Source of the DNA: Pseudodesulfovibrio sp. JC047
GTDB lineage: Bacteria > Desulfobacterota > Desulfovibrionia > Desulfovibrionales > Desulfovibrionaceae
Direction: 5' to 3'
Length of the DNA: 64,000 nucleotides
Assembly (NCBI RefSeq): GCF_010468615.1
Contig: NZ_WUEH01000007.1
Coordinates: 97,766 to 161,765, forward strand
In this document: positions 1 to 8,274 of the stretch, in pieces
Position numbering within the stretch: the stretch's first letter is position 1
How the letters are laid out: every line of letters starts with the position of its first letter
Program-made: the position numbers and the translations under genes
Notes under the pieces: model-generated
Database searches by the model: none
Seen by the model: the letters and a program-made list of their open reading frames with translations, nothing else
What the model was told of the DNA's origin: nothing

Positions 1-347
1 GGGTCTACCTTGGCAATGCAGGAATCAGCCCGGTCATAGACGACTTTGATGGGACGATGGTTTGCCCCTGTTTCGACGAAGTATAGGCCGAGTCGTCCTT
101 CTTGGAACACGGTCTTGGAGATATCAACACCGTGTTTTCGCAGCTCATCACGGACGGTGTCGCCAAGTTCATTTTTTGGCAGTGCGGTGATGAAAGAGAC
201 ATCTTCGTCAAAGCGTCCGAGACCGACAGCCACATTGGCTTCAGCACCGGCCATGGTCACTTCGAGTGTGGGGGTCTGGAACAGTCGCTCAAAGCCCGGG
301 GCCTTGAGACGCATCATGATTTCACCCAACATGGCATATCGAGTCAT
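1..347 (-). CDS. kdgK: 2-keto-3-deoxygluconate kinase, PfkB family (N-terminal part, runs off left edge)
   Basis: About 115 N-terminal residues are present; the rest lies beyond position 1. The start MTRYAMLGEIMMRLKAPG and the segment AGAEANVAVGLGR fit the substrate-binding beginning of PfkB sugar kinases of the KdgK type, which phosphorylate 2-keto-3-deoxygluconate to KDPG. The ATG at 347 has AGGAG six bases upstream and lies 8 bases after the KDPG aldolase stop. Making the substrate of the gene just upstream supports the KdgK reading over other PfkB kinases. The C-terminal catalytic GAGD motif cannot be seen. Confidence 0.75.
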   Translation of the reverse strand, partial: MTRYAMLGEIMMRLKAPGFERLFQTPTLEVTMAGAEANVAVGLGRFDEDVSFITALPKNELGDTVRDELRKHGVDISKTVFQEGRLGLYFVETGANHRPIKVVYDRADSCIAKVD

Positions 348-355
348 GGTGTCTC

Positions 356-1276
356 CTACTGTTTTTCGATGAGTTGGATTGCAATGCCGCCGGCTGTTTC
401 AGCCATCCAGACGGAATTGTTCTCTGTGTCGATCGTTTTGACCTGCTGGCCAAGGCTTTCCAGCCAGACCGCGGCCCGAAGGACGTTGTTGCACGCAATG
501 CGCAGGGTACCAGGAGCGTCGCCCGTGGCGGCCAGTGGGGAGAGACCCGGAATGGAAGACGGAGCAAAGGCCATGGCAAGGGTGTTGAGCATGTTTGAAC
601 CGACTTCGTCAGCCCCGGTGCCGATCTCAGCACTGACCAATTCAAAGCCGTGCAGCAGGGCCATGGCTTCTTTGGCGTTTTTGGTGATTTGTTCGAACTG
701 ACCGGCTCGGATGTACTTTTGTTTGGCAATCCATGTTCCGCCAACAGCCAGAACAGCGTCGCTTTGCGCATAGTCGGTGATATTGTCAGGACTGATGCCG
801 CCGAGAGGCAGGAATTTCATCCGTTTTTTGAAGGGACCTGCCATGGAGGTCAGCCCTTTCATGCCACCTCTGGATTCGGCTGGGAAGAATTTGACCGCTG
901 GCAGACCGGCTTCAAGGGCCAACTCGATGCCAGTGGGGCTGTCAATGCCGGGAATGATGAGGAAGTCGTTGTCAACACAGTGGCGGACAACCCGTGGGTT
1001 GAAGCCGGGAGTGACGATGTAACAGGCTCCAGCGGCCTGAACTTCTTCAACCTGCTCGGGTGTCAGGACCGTTCCTGCTCCGACCAGCATGTCCGGAAAG
1101 GCTTCCAGAACCGCTTTGATTGCGTCGCAGGCAACGTCTGTTCTCAGAGTGATTTCCATGGCGGCAATACCACCATCTTTCAAGGCCTTGGCCACAGGTA
1201 CGGCATCTTCGAGCCGTTCGATTTCAACGACAGGGAAAATGCCTGCTGTCTGGATTGCCTTCAATATTTTTTGCAT
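356..1276 (-). CDS. eda: KDPG/KHG aldolase with an unusual C-terminal extension
   Basis: The first ~205 of 306 residues are a class I KDPG aldolase: PVVEIER near the N-terminus, MEITLRT, GAGTVLT, and the Schiff-base lysine in PAVKFFPAE. It cleaves 2-keto-3-deoxy-6-phosphogluconate to pyruvate and glyceraldehyde-3-phosphate in the cytoplasm. The family normally ends near 205-215 residues. Here about 95 more follow, starting HGFELVSAEIG and ending VWMAETAGGIAIQL, with the look of a glyoxalase/VOC-like module, as in some bacterial KDPG aldolases. It follows the ABC transporter and precedes KDG kinase in the same operon. The aldolase call is firm; the tail assignment is tentative. Confidence 0.9.
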   Translation of the reverse strand: MQKILKAIQTAGIFPVVEIERLEDAVPVAKALKDGGIAAMEITLRTDVACDAIKAVLEAFPDMLVGAGTVLTPEQVEEVQAAGACYIVTPGFNPRVVRHCVDNDFLIIPGIDSPTGIELALEAGLPAVKFFPAESRGGMKGLTSMAGPFKKRMKFLPLGGISPDNITDYAQSDAVLAVGGTWIAKQKYIRAGQFEQITKNAKEAMALLHGFELVSAEIGTGADEVGSNMLNTLAMAFAPSSIPGLSPLAATGDAPGTLRIACNNVLRAAVWLESLGQQVKTIDTENNSVWMAETAGGIAIQLIEKQ

Positions 1277-1299
1277 TGTCTTTCCTTGTATATGGGAGA

Positions 1300-2034
1300 T
1301 TAGTCGTGCGTAATCTGGTGCATGAATTGGCGTGTGCGTTCGTGCTGGGGATTGTCGATGAGTTGGCTAGGAGCACCTTCTTCGACGATGACGCCACCGT
1401 CCATGAAGATCATTCGGTCAGCGGCCTTGCGGGCAAATCCCATCTCATGAGTGACCACGAGCATGGTCATGCCGGAGTTGCTCAGTTCGTCCATGACATC
1501 GAGGATGCCGCCGGTTAATTCCGGGTCCAGTGCGGACGTGGGTTCGTCAAACAGCATGACGTGCGGGTTCATGGCCAAGCCACGGGCAATGGCTGCTCGC
1601 TGCTGTTGCCCGCCGGACAGATTGTCCGGATATACGTCAACCTTGTCGACAATACCGACTTTTTCCAACAGGTTTCGACCGATTTCATGGGCTTCATCCA
1701 GCTCCATGTTCAGGACTTTTGTCAGAGGCATGGTGATGTTTTCAATGATCGTCAAATGTGGAAACAGGTTGTATCCCTGAAAGACCATTCCGATTCTGCG
1801 GCGCAGGTCAAGAAGGTTGGTTTCCGGGGTGTGGACCGATGTCCCATCGACGATGACTTCGCCTGCCTGTATTTTTTCAAGTGCGTTGATGCAGCGCAGC
1901 AGAGTGGATTTTCCCGAGCCACTGGGACCCGCGAAAATAACGGTTTCTCCTGGTTCAACATCAAAGCTGACGCCTCGAAGCACTTCAAGTGCTCCGAAAC
2001 TTTTATGGAGGTCGCGAACAGAGACTATAGGCAT
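1300..2034 (-). CDS. Polar amino acid-type ABC transporter, ATP-binding protein
   Basis: A 244-residue GlnQ/HisP-type ATPase. Walker A is GPSGSGKST, the signature is LSGGQQQR, and Walker B with its extension is VMLFDEPTSALDPE. It powers import through the two permeases encoded just upstream. The start at MPIVSVRDLHKS (2034) is preferred over longer in-frame versions because AAGGA lies upstream and homologues begin here. The family usually imports polar amino acids, but the operon also holds KDG kinase and KDPG aldolase, so a sugar-acid or amino-sugar-acid substrate is plausible. Confidence 0.92.
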   Translation of the reverse strand: MPIVSVRDLHKSFGALEVLRGVSFDVEPGETVIFAGPSGSGKSTLLRCINALEKIQAGEVIVDGTSVHTPETNLLDLRRRIGMVFQGYNLFPHLTIIENITMPLTKVLNMELDEAHEIGRNLLEKVGIVDKVDVYPDNLSGGQQQRAAIARGLAMNPHVMLFDEPTSALDPELTGGILDVMDELSNSGMTMLVVTHEMGFARKAADRMIFMDGGVIVEEGAPSQLIDNPQHERTRQFMHQITHD

Positions 2035-2050
2035 GATATATTCCTTGAAA

Positions 2051-2710
2051 CTAGAGTGTCTTTTGTTTGAGTCGTTTTTCCAGATTCGCCGAAAAATGGA
2101 GAATCGGGTAGCAGAGTGCAAAGTAGAACACGGACAAGACCGCAAAAGTAATCAACGGTTCCATGTTGGACTGCATTTGCACTCGGGCAACGCGAGTCAA
2201 CTCTGTCAGGGCGATGACGGAAACAACGGACGTGTCTTTGATGTGCAGGACGATTTGACCGGACAAAGGCGGCAAAGTGAGCTTGAAGGCTTGTGGAATG
2301 ATGACATACCGCATTCTCTGGTATGTGCTCATGGCAAGTACTTTGGCGGCTTCGTGCTGAACGGTCGGGATCGACTGAAGTGCACTGCGTATGATTTCGG
2401 AAACATAGGCACCTGAGTGCATGGACAAGGCTAAAATACCTGTTGTCAATGCAGAGAGCCGAAGACCGAAGAAAGGCAAGACGTAGAACAGGAAGAACAG
2501 GATCATCAAGAATGGGAGACCCCGCATGAAATCAACATAGACACGAAGGACTTGGGAAAGGACCGGAACCTTGAGAAAACGGATCAGGCCGGTGAAAGTT
2601 CCGAACAGGATAGCCACGATAAATCCGGCCACGGCCAGAAGGAGAGTGGGCGGAAGTCCTCGTTCAGCGAAGAGGACAAAAAGATTACCTATCAATGTGA
2701 GGGTTTCCAT
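2051..2710 (-). CDS. Polar amino acid-type ABC transporter permease (second)
   Basis: A 219-residue HisM/GlnP-family inner-membrane permease with several hydrophobic segments. The family loop is visible as EIIRSALQSIPTVQHEAAKVLAMS, quoted here in part as EIIRSALQSIP and EAAKVLAMS, the EAA motif that docks the ATPase. It pairs with the permease encoded 4 bases upstream to form a heterodimeric pore. The gap to the ATPase gene is 16 bases. Confidence 0.9.
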   Translation of the reverse strand: METLTLIGNLFVLFAERGLPPTLLLAVAGFIVAILFGTFTGLIRFLKVPVLSQVLRVYVDFMRGLPFLMILFFLFYVLPFFGLRLSALTTGILALSMHSGAYVSEIIRSALQSIPTVQHEAAKVLAMSTYQRMRYVIIPQAFKLTLPPLSGQIVLHIKDTSVVSVIALTELTRVARVQMQSNMEPLITFAVLSVFYFALCYPILHFSANLEKRLKQKTL

Positions 2711-2714
2711 GATC

Positions 2715-3374
2715 TTACCATCTCCTCATGCGTTTTTCGAGGAACGAGGTCCCGTAGATAAGAGTCAGGATGATGACGAGGTAAAAGACCATTGCCGGAA
2801 GAAAGGCTTCCATGGGCCGAAATGTCACAGCCTGGGTCACTGCTGCGGCCTTTGTCAAATCAACGACACCCATGACGGAGACGAGTGCTGAGTCTTTGAC
2901 CAGGTAGGACGCCTGCCCGATGAGTGGCGGGAAAATGTTTCGGAATGCCTGGGGCAGGATGACGTACCGCATTTTTTGCGAGTAGGACATGGCCAAGCAA
3001 TCGGCTGCTTCATACTGCGTGAGGTGAATGGATTCGATACCCGCACGGATGATTTCCGCAGCATAGGCTCCTGAGTTGAGCATCAGAGCGATAACTCCGA
3101 CCAGGAAAGCCGGAAGAATGATGCCGAATTCGGGCAGTCCGAAAAAGAGGAAATACACTTGCACTAGAAGTGGCGTCGAGCGGATGAATTCCACATAAGC
3201 GGTTGCCGCTCGTTTCAGCCAGGGCTTATGTGAGAGTCGGGCCAAGGCGACCAGGACACCCCACAAGACAGAAAGCACGATGCTGATGAGGGAAATGAGG
3301 ATGGTATTTTGCAAGCCTGTCAAAATGTCAGGCATGTAGTTGACCATCATTTGAAAATTGAAATCGTAATTCAT
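2715..3374 (-). CDS. Polar amino acid-type ABC transporter permease (first)
   Basis: A 219-residue HisQ/GlnP-type permease. Hydrophobic spans are spread along it, and the EAA-type loop reads EIIRAGIESIHLTQYEAA. It begins MNYDFNFQMMVNYMPDIL, a typical short periplasmic lead before the first span. It follows the binding-protein gene across a terminator-like hairpin and forms the membrane pore with the next gene. Confidence 0.9.
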   Translation of the reverse strand: MNYDFNFQMMVNYMPDILTGLQNTILISLISIVLSVLWGVLVALARLSHKPWLKRAATAYVEFIRSTPLLVQVYFLFFGLPEFGIILPAFLVGVIALMLNSGAYAAEIIRAGIESIHLTQYEAADCLAMSYSQKMRYVILPQAFRNIFPPLIGQASYLVKDSALVSVMGVVDLTKAAAVTQAVTFRPMEAFLPAMVFYLVIILTLIYGTSFLEKRMRRW

Positions 3375-3396
3375 TGTATGGACCGTTTTAACAGGT

Positions 3397-3427
3397 GAAA
3401 AAACGGGGCAGGAATGCTCCTGCCCCG
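3397..3427 (-). terminator. Intercistronic terminator-like hairpin between binding protein and permease
   Basis: Read on the minus strand, a perfect 10-bp stem (CGGGGCAGGA with its complement, loop of 4) is followed by six T residues. It sits in the 73-base gap after the binding-protein gene. Such partial terminators commonly keep binding-protein mRNA in excess over permease mRNA; that role is inferred. Confidence 0.75.
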
Positions 3428-3447
3428 GTGAAATGAACCATTATTGT

Positions 3448-4254
3448 CTACGGATGCATGTTCCAATCGGCCTGCCAGGGCTTGCCGAGCCACTTCTCAT
3501 AGATTTCACCGTATTCGCCGGTGCGCATGATCGTCGCAAAGAACAGATCGAGCCAATTTTTCATCCGGTAGGATTCGAAATCGGGACGAACGGCGTAGGC
3601 ATATGCGTCAGGCTGAATGTTGCCTTCAAGCATGGTCAGTCCCTGCACCTTTTTGGGGAATGTCATGACAATGAGTTCGTCGTTCAAGGCGGCGTCAATA
3701 CGGCCATCCTTGAGTGCTTTCAACTGGTCGCCATCCAGTTCATAGGTGACGAGTTCTGCGTTCGGCAGCTTTTTCTTGGCAACGGTGGCGCCGATGGCTC
3801 CAGCGATGGCACAAACTTTTACGCCGGGTTTGTTCAGGTCTTCCCAGCTCTTGAAGCCTTTGCCATCACGAGCAACTGCAAAAGTACCGGTCATGAGCCA
3901 GGGATGCGCAAAGACGACTTTGGTGGCGCGTTCCATGGTGGCGGACATACGAGCACCAACCAGGTCGATACGTTGGGAAAGCAGGGCCGGAATCAGGCCG
4001 CCCCATGCCATGTCGGCAACTTCGACTTCAACGCCCATGTATTCGCCGAGTTTATTCATGATATCGATTTCAAAGCCTTCTGGTTCGCCTTTGTCATTGC
4101 GATAGGCAAAGGGCGGAGCCGCCAAAGTGGTGCCGATAACGATTTTGCCGTCGGCTTTGATTCTATCCAGAAGATCAGTCTGGGCAGACGCCACAGAACT
4201 GAGACTGAAGGTCAATATGAGAGCCAAGGCGACAAGTGACCAGATTTTACGCAT
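3448..4254 (-). CDS. ABC transporter substrate-binding protein, polar amino acid family 3
   Basis: A 268-residue periplasmic protein with a signal peptide (MRKIWSLVALALILTFSLSS, cleavage likely after SVASA). The mature part opens DLLDRIKADGKIVIGTTL and contains GEPEGFEIDIMNKLGEY, the family 3 hallmarks. The ATG at 4254 has AGGAGG six bases upstream, which rules out the longer in-frame start. It delivers ligand to the permease pair. The ligand cannot be read from sequence; context points to a sugar acid or amino-sugar acid. Confidence 0.9.
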   Translation of the reverse strand: MRKIWSLVALALILTFSLSSVASAQTDLLDRIKADGKIVIGTTLAAPPFAYRNDKGEPEGFEIDIMNKLGEYMGVEVEVADMAWGGLIPALLSQRIDLVGARMSATMERATKVVFAHPWLMTGTFAVARDGKGFKSWEDLNKPGVKVCAIAGAIGATVAKKKLPNAELVTYELDGDQLKALKDGRIDAALNDELIVMTFPKKVQGLTMLEGNIQPDAYAYAVRPDFESYRMKNWLDLFFATIMRTGEYGEIYEKWLGKPWQADWNMHP

Positions 4255-4307
4255 AGGAATCCTCCTGCTTTTAATGATTGAACCGCAATTTTTAATCCAC
4301 ACCTAAG

Positions 4308-4336
4308 ACCGTACACAACCGAAAGGGGTGTACGGT
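4308..4336. other. Inverted repeat between rpiR and the binding-protein gene
   Basis: ACCGTACAC and GTGTACGGT form a perfect 9-bp stem around an 11-base loop and overlap the rpiR stop. There is no T-run on the minus strand, so this is more likely a processing or stabilising stem, or an operator, than a full terminator. Confidence 0.45.
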
Positions 4337-5175
4337 TAAATAATTTTTCCAAGAAGCGCGTGTTTTACCTTGTCCAGACGTTCGAACCCCTTATCGCCGA
4401 CGATCCGCATGGCCACTGCAACAAAAAGCGTATCGAGGAGGGCCAACTGCATGAGCCGACCGGCTTTTGGGGCGAGCCGCAGTGCTATTTCTCGAGAAGA
4501 GACACACAGGGGGATATCGCAGTGTTTTGCGACTTCGGAATTCCTTTTTCCAAGAATGCCGATGATTGTGGCCCCGGTTTTTTTTGCTATTTCGGCTGAT
4601 TCGATGATGTCTTTTGTGGCTCCGGAATGGGAAATGACAACGGCAACGGCTGTCTCGTCGAGCTGTGCAGCACTCATGACCTGCATGTGCGAGTCATTGT
4701 AGGCGACACACGGCACGCCAAGACGGAAAAATTTGTGATGGGCATCAAGTGCAATGATGCCGGAACCGCCCATGCCGTAAAATTCCCACCGCTTGGCCGC
4801 AACCAATGCGTCCACGGCATCTTCAAGGAGGCGTCTGTCCATGCCGCGTTCGGTGCTGCTGACCGCTTCAACCACAGAGCGCATGACATTGGTGAAAATG
4901 GAGTTGACTGAATCGGTCTCGGTGATGTCTTCGAGCACGGTTTTGTCGAGTGGATGCGCACTGGCCAGACGGAGCTTGAGTTCCATGAACCCCTTCAGCC
5001 CTAACTGTTTGCAGAACCGGACAACCGTGGGGTCACTTGTCCCAGCGAGGGAGGCTGCTTCGGATATGGAATTGTTCATGACAATGTCGGGAGACGTCAG
5101 CACGAGGTCGGCAACTTTTTGTTCCGATTTTCGCATCGTCGGCATTTCAGACCGAATTGTTTCAAAAATATCCAT
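4336..5175 (-). CDS. RpiR/MurR-family transcriptional regulator
   Basis: A 279-residue regulator. The N-terminal ~75 residues are an RpiR helix-turn-helix (SISEAASLAGTSDPTVVRFC). Residues ~125-260 form a SIS sugar-phosphate-binding domain (FYGMGGSGIIA, VVISHSGATKDI). Such proteins sense phosphosugars. Being first in the operon with the ABC importer, KDPG aldolase and KDG kinase, it probably controls that operon in response to an intermediate such as KDPG. Confidence 0.9.
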   Translation of the reverse strand: MDIFETIRSEMPTMRKSEQKVADLVLTSPDIVMNNSISEAASLAGTSDPTVVRFCKQLGLKGFMELKLRLASAHPLDKTVLEDITETDSVNSIFTNVMRSVVEAVSSTERGMDRRLLEDAVDALVAAKRWEFYGMGGSGIIALDAHHKFFRLGVPCVAYNDSHMQVMSAAQLDETAVAVVISHSGATKDIIESAEIAKKTGATIIGILGKRNSEVAKHCDIPLCVSSREIALRLAPKAGRLMQLALLDTLFVAVAMRIVGDKGFERLDKVKHALLGKII

Positions 5176-5224
5176 GTGCCCACTCCCCTGTTGTGTCGCT
5201 GATAAATTCGTCAGTCAGTCGTTC

Positions 5225-5238
5225 TTGTAAAATTACAA
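5225..5238. promoter_or_regulatory. Candidate RpiR operator upstream of rpiR
   Basis: TTGTAA and TTACAA flank two bases in a near-palindrome about 50 bases before the rpiR start. Further TGTAAT/ATTACA half-sites follow between 5239 and 5345. The position fits autoregulation; there is no direct evidence for binding. Confidence 0.35.
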
Positions 5239-5663
5239 CATTATTACATTGTCGTGTCAATATGACTTTCTCTTTTTGTCTAACGTATGTAAAGTGTTTA
5301 TATAATGTAATAAGTTTTTAGTTGCTGAGAGATAAAAATATTACAAGTCCGCCCGAAGCGGGGGGAATTGTTGAAGGAAGAGCATCTGGTTTGCTTTTTT
5401 TGTAGTTTTATTCGGCTTTGGTTCTGGGGCATGGCGATATCAGCCGATAATGATACTTTTCGGCAAAAAAAGGTGGATCTCAGGGCTTGTTCTCGTCCTG
5501 AGTTGTGAGTGAGTGGAGCTTGGAGAACTGCCTGGAATGGGCCGCGTTTTTCTTATTGAGTCAGAAGCGTGTGCGTGTTGACACGCTGCTCATGCGAAAT
5601 TTTAGCCATATAAGACAGAGGGGCTGGGGCGATAACCGAATTGAGTCGGTTGGGTGTGCATTT
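5239..5663. other. Intergenic region between rpiR and the LysR-type gene
   Basis: The rpiR-proximal part is AT-rich and probably holds its promoter. A 7-bp inverted repeat (AGCGTGT/ACACGCT, 5566-5587) lies in the distal part. No convincing gene or terminator with a T-run was seen. Confidence 0.4.
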
Positions 5664-6671
5664 TCAAGTCGGGTCGTCTGTGGGGATCGGGTCCGGGTAA
5701 ATGAATCGCAATCCAAGCCGTTGTCCTCGTGGAGTTTGTCGCGAGTCATCGCTAATTTTTTTGGCGGCCCTGATAATGTGGTTGAGAAAAAGTTTTTCTC
5801 TCATCGTTTCCGGTTTATTCGCCAGCTTGAGAATGGAAATATTGTTGGTTGGGTGTTTGGCTTTTTCCCGAATGATGATGACTTCATTGCGTTTGACCAG
5901 CCGTTGCACCAGATGGGGCGCAATGATTCCCAATCCGAGGTGACTGCGGACTGCGGTCATGATTGCCTTGTGGTTTGAGACGTTCAGGATGACGTGGACT
6001 TTTTCCACCTTGGCATCAAATTGGTGTTTGAACCATTTCTTGATTGAGAGTTTTCCATATTGTTGTGTCAGGTAAGACGCCTTGAGCAATGATTCCAGTG
6101 AATGATCGTTTTTGAGGACTGATTCATTGTATTCACGGGAACAGACCAGTGCCACACGTTCTTCGAGCAGCGGCGTCACCTTCAAGCCTGACCAGATGTC
6201 TTTTTTGTTTTTTGTCGGGAAATCGTCAATGAAGGCAAAATCGATGTCTCCCTGCTCGACGAGGCGGGCGAGTTTGTCGGGTCGTCCCAGCTTCATATCA
6301 AAAGTCACCTTGTCATATTTTTCCCTGAAATCTCCGATAAGCCGGGTTATATGACTGCCCCCAAAAATGATCGGTGCGCCGAACGTGATCTTGCCAGACG
6401 GTTCGTTTCGTTCCTGATCCATCTGTTCCATACTTTGCTGTAACCCTTCCATGAGCGGTGCGACTATTTCGAACAGCCGGTTTGCACTGCTCGTGGGAAT
6501 CAGGCGTTTATGAAAGCGGGTAAAAAGCACGGTCCGAAGCTCTTCTTCAAGCTTTTTCAGTTGTTGACTGACAGCGGACGGCGTTACAAAAAGATCCTCG
6601 GCAGCAACGGAAATGCCTTGGCATTTGTACACATAATAAAAAACTCTCAAGCGGTTCATATCGATTTGCAT
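5664..6671 (-). CDS. LysR-family transcriptional regulator
   Basis: 335 residues. The N-terminal winged HTH is clear (MNRLRVFYYVYKCQGISVAA, then TPSAVSQQLKKLEEEL), followed by a two-lobed effector domain (ITFGAPIIFGGSHITRLIGD). It is divergent from the carrier gene at 6900, so it likely controls that gene and the ior-acd genes downstream. The ligand is unknown; an aromatic keto acid is a guess from context. The C-terminal ~25 residues are rich in Arg and Pro and may be poorly conserved. Confidence 0.9.
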   Translation of the reverse strand: MQIDMNRLRVFYYVYKCQGISVAAEDLFVTPSAVSQQLKKLEEELRTVLFTRFHKRLIPTSSANRLFEIVAPLMEGLQQSMEQMDQERNEPSGKITFGAPIIFGGSHITRLIGDFREKYDKVTFDMKLGRPDKLARLVEQGDIDFAFIDDFPTKNKKDIWSGLKVTPLLEERVALVCSREYNESVLKNDHSLESLLKASYLTQQYGKLSIKKWFKHQFDAKVEKVHVILNVSNHKAIMTAVRSHLGLGIIAPHLVQRLVKRNEVIIIREKAKHPTNNISILKLANKPETMREKLFLNHIIRAAKKISDDSRQTPRGQRLGLRFIYPDPIPTDDPT

Positions 6672-6899
6672 TAGTCACGCTTAATACAGTTTAAAATTAT
6701 TGTAAATTGCTCTAAGTCAAAAATGTGATTAAACCGTATTTCGCAGGTGTTGATTGTCTGCAACGGGAAATCGATTACACATGGAATCGACTCTGAGGGG
6801 AGGGGACCGTTGTTGTGGCGAAGAGAACTTCAGAAGTGGGCGGAGAGTCCTCAGTCACTTTTGATTGGTGCGCAGAGTACAAACCTGGAGGCTGAGTTC

Positions 6900-8171
6900 A
6901 TGGCTGTTGGAACTGGTTCGACTGAACGCAAAATCTTCGAAATAATTGGCCCTGGAATTCTCTATGCCGCAGCCGCTGTTGGCGTATCTCACCTTGTGCA
7001 GGCAACCCGCGCCGGGGCCAATTTCGGATTGAGTCTGACGTTGGTTATCGTCATCGCCTGTGTTCTAAAATATCCCACGCTTCGTTTCGGAGGAATGTAC
7101 TCCTCGGCAACCGGGGAAACCCTGATCGCCAGTTATCGGCAGGATGGGTGGATTCCTTTCATCATTTATGCGGTTGCACAGATTTTCAGCATGGTTTTTG
7201 TCGTTGCCGCCCTCGGTCTTTTCACAACCGGTCTCATTCAGGTCTCTCTCGGATTCAAGGTCAATAATATAATTGCGATCAGTGTCTTGCTCGCCTGCAT
7301 CCTCCTGATGTTGCTAACAGGGAAGTATCGGGTTCTGGAAAAGGTGACCAAATACATCGTGGCCGCCTTTACCGTCATGATTGTCTTTGCGACCGCGTTG
7401 GTTCTTCCGAAAATTCATTGGTCCTTCGCCGCATTTGCTGTGCCTGAATTATCTTTTTCACTGGTTCCATTCCTTTTGGCTCTTATGGGATTCATGCCCA
7501 CACCAGCGGAAGGGTCCGTGTTGCAATCGATTTGGACATGTGCACGAGCCAAGGACTGCGGGCAGATGGCGAATCAGAAGGATGCCGCGCTGGATTTCAA
7601 TTTCGGCTTTTGTATCACCATCGTCCTTGCCATGTGTTTTTTATTTCTGGGAGCCGGGGTCATGCACTCGGCCGGTGTTGAGGTCGTGAAAAGCAATTTC
7701 GGATTTTCTCGGCAATTGATGGAACTTTTTACCAAGACTATTGGTAGTTGGAGTTTTCCCCTTATTGCATTATCCTCGGTTTCGGTCATGTTTTCAACCA
7801 TGTATACGGTGGTTGATGGCTATACACGAATTGTTGTCGAGCTTGTGGATAATGGCTTTCCGAATTCCACCATCTCGCGCAAGGGGCAGGGACAAAAGGC
7901 CTATGCGATTATCAGCATTATTTTGTGTATTGCCGCGGTATTAGTCTTGGCGACCATGATGCAGTCTTTTGCGACGTTCATGGATTTGACGTCTGTCATC
8001 GTCTTTGTGACCAGTCCGCTCATCGCCATTTTGAATCATATGGCGGTGTTTGGTCGAAGAATGCCCGTGGCGCAACGCCCTGGGCCGGGAATGAAGCTGT
8101 GGAGTTATGTTGGAATTGCTTTTTTCAGCATTGTCACGCTGATATATGTCTATGTAAAATTTATTCTGTGA
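6900..8171 (+). CDS. Nramp-related membrane transporter lacking the canonical metal-site motifs
   Basis: A 423-residue protein with about 11 hydrophobic spans. It starts at the ATG at 6900, with GGAG upstream, rather than at longer in-frame starts. It opens GPGILYAAAAVGVSHL, recalling the Nramp TM1 start, but the metal-binding DPGN motif is replaced by GVSH and the TM6 motif MPH reads MPT (GFMPTPAEGS). It is therefore unlikely to be a Mn/Fe importer and may carry an organic substrate. It heads the gene group with ior and acd and faces the LysR gene. Confidence 0.75.
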   Translation: MAVGTGSTERKIFEIIGPGILYAAAAVGVSHLVQATRAGANFGLSLTLVIVIACVLKYPTLRFGGMYSSATGETLIASYRQDGWIPFIIYAVAQIFSMVFVVAALGLFTTGLIQVSLGFKVNNIIAISVLLACILLMLLTGKYRVLEKVTKYIVAAFTVMIVFATALVLPKIHWSFAAFAVPELSFSLVPFLLALMGFMPTPAEGSVLQSIWTCARAKDCGQMANQKDAALDFNFGFCITIVLAMCFLFLGAGVMHSAGVEVVKSNFGFSRQLMELFTKTIGSWSFPLIALSSVSVMFSTMYTVVDGYTRIVVELVDNGFPNSTISRKGQGQKAYAIISIILCIAAVLVLATMMQSFATFMDLTSVIVFVTSPLIAILNHMAVFGRRMPVAQRPGPGMKLWSYVGIAFFSIVTLIYVYVKFIL

Positions 8172-8274
8172 GGCCTTGGAAGGCCATCGATCGTCGTGTT
8201 GAGTTCAACAATGCAAACACAACCAGTATGAATACTGACTGTTGGTATTCAAAAAAAGGATAGGCGGACGAATT

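Noticed and set aside
5505..5978. 157-codon plus-strand frame
   Set aside because: It overlaps the LysR gene on the opposite strand and has no ribosome site or recognisable motif.
6747..6899. 51-residue N-terminal extension of the Nramp-like carrier
   Set aside because: No homology-like content; the ATG at 6900 has GGAG at proper spacing and directly precedes the first span.
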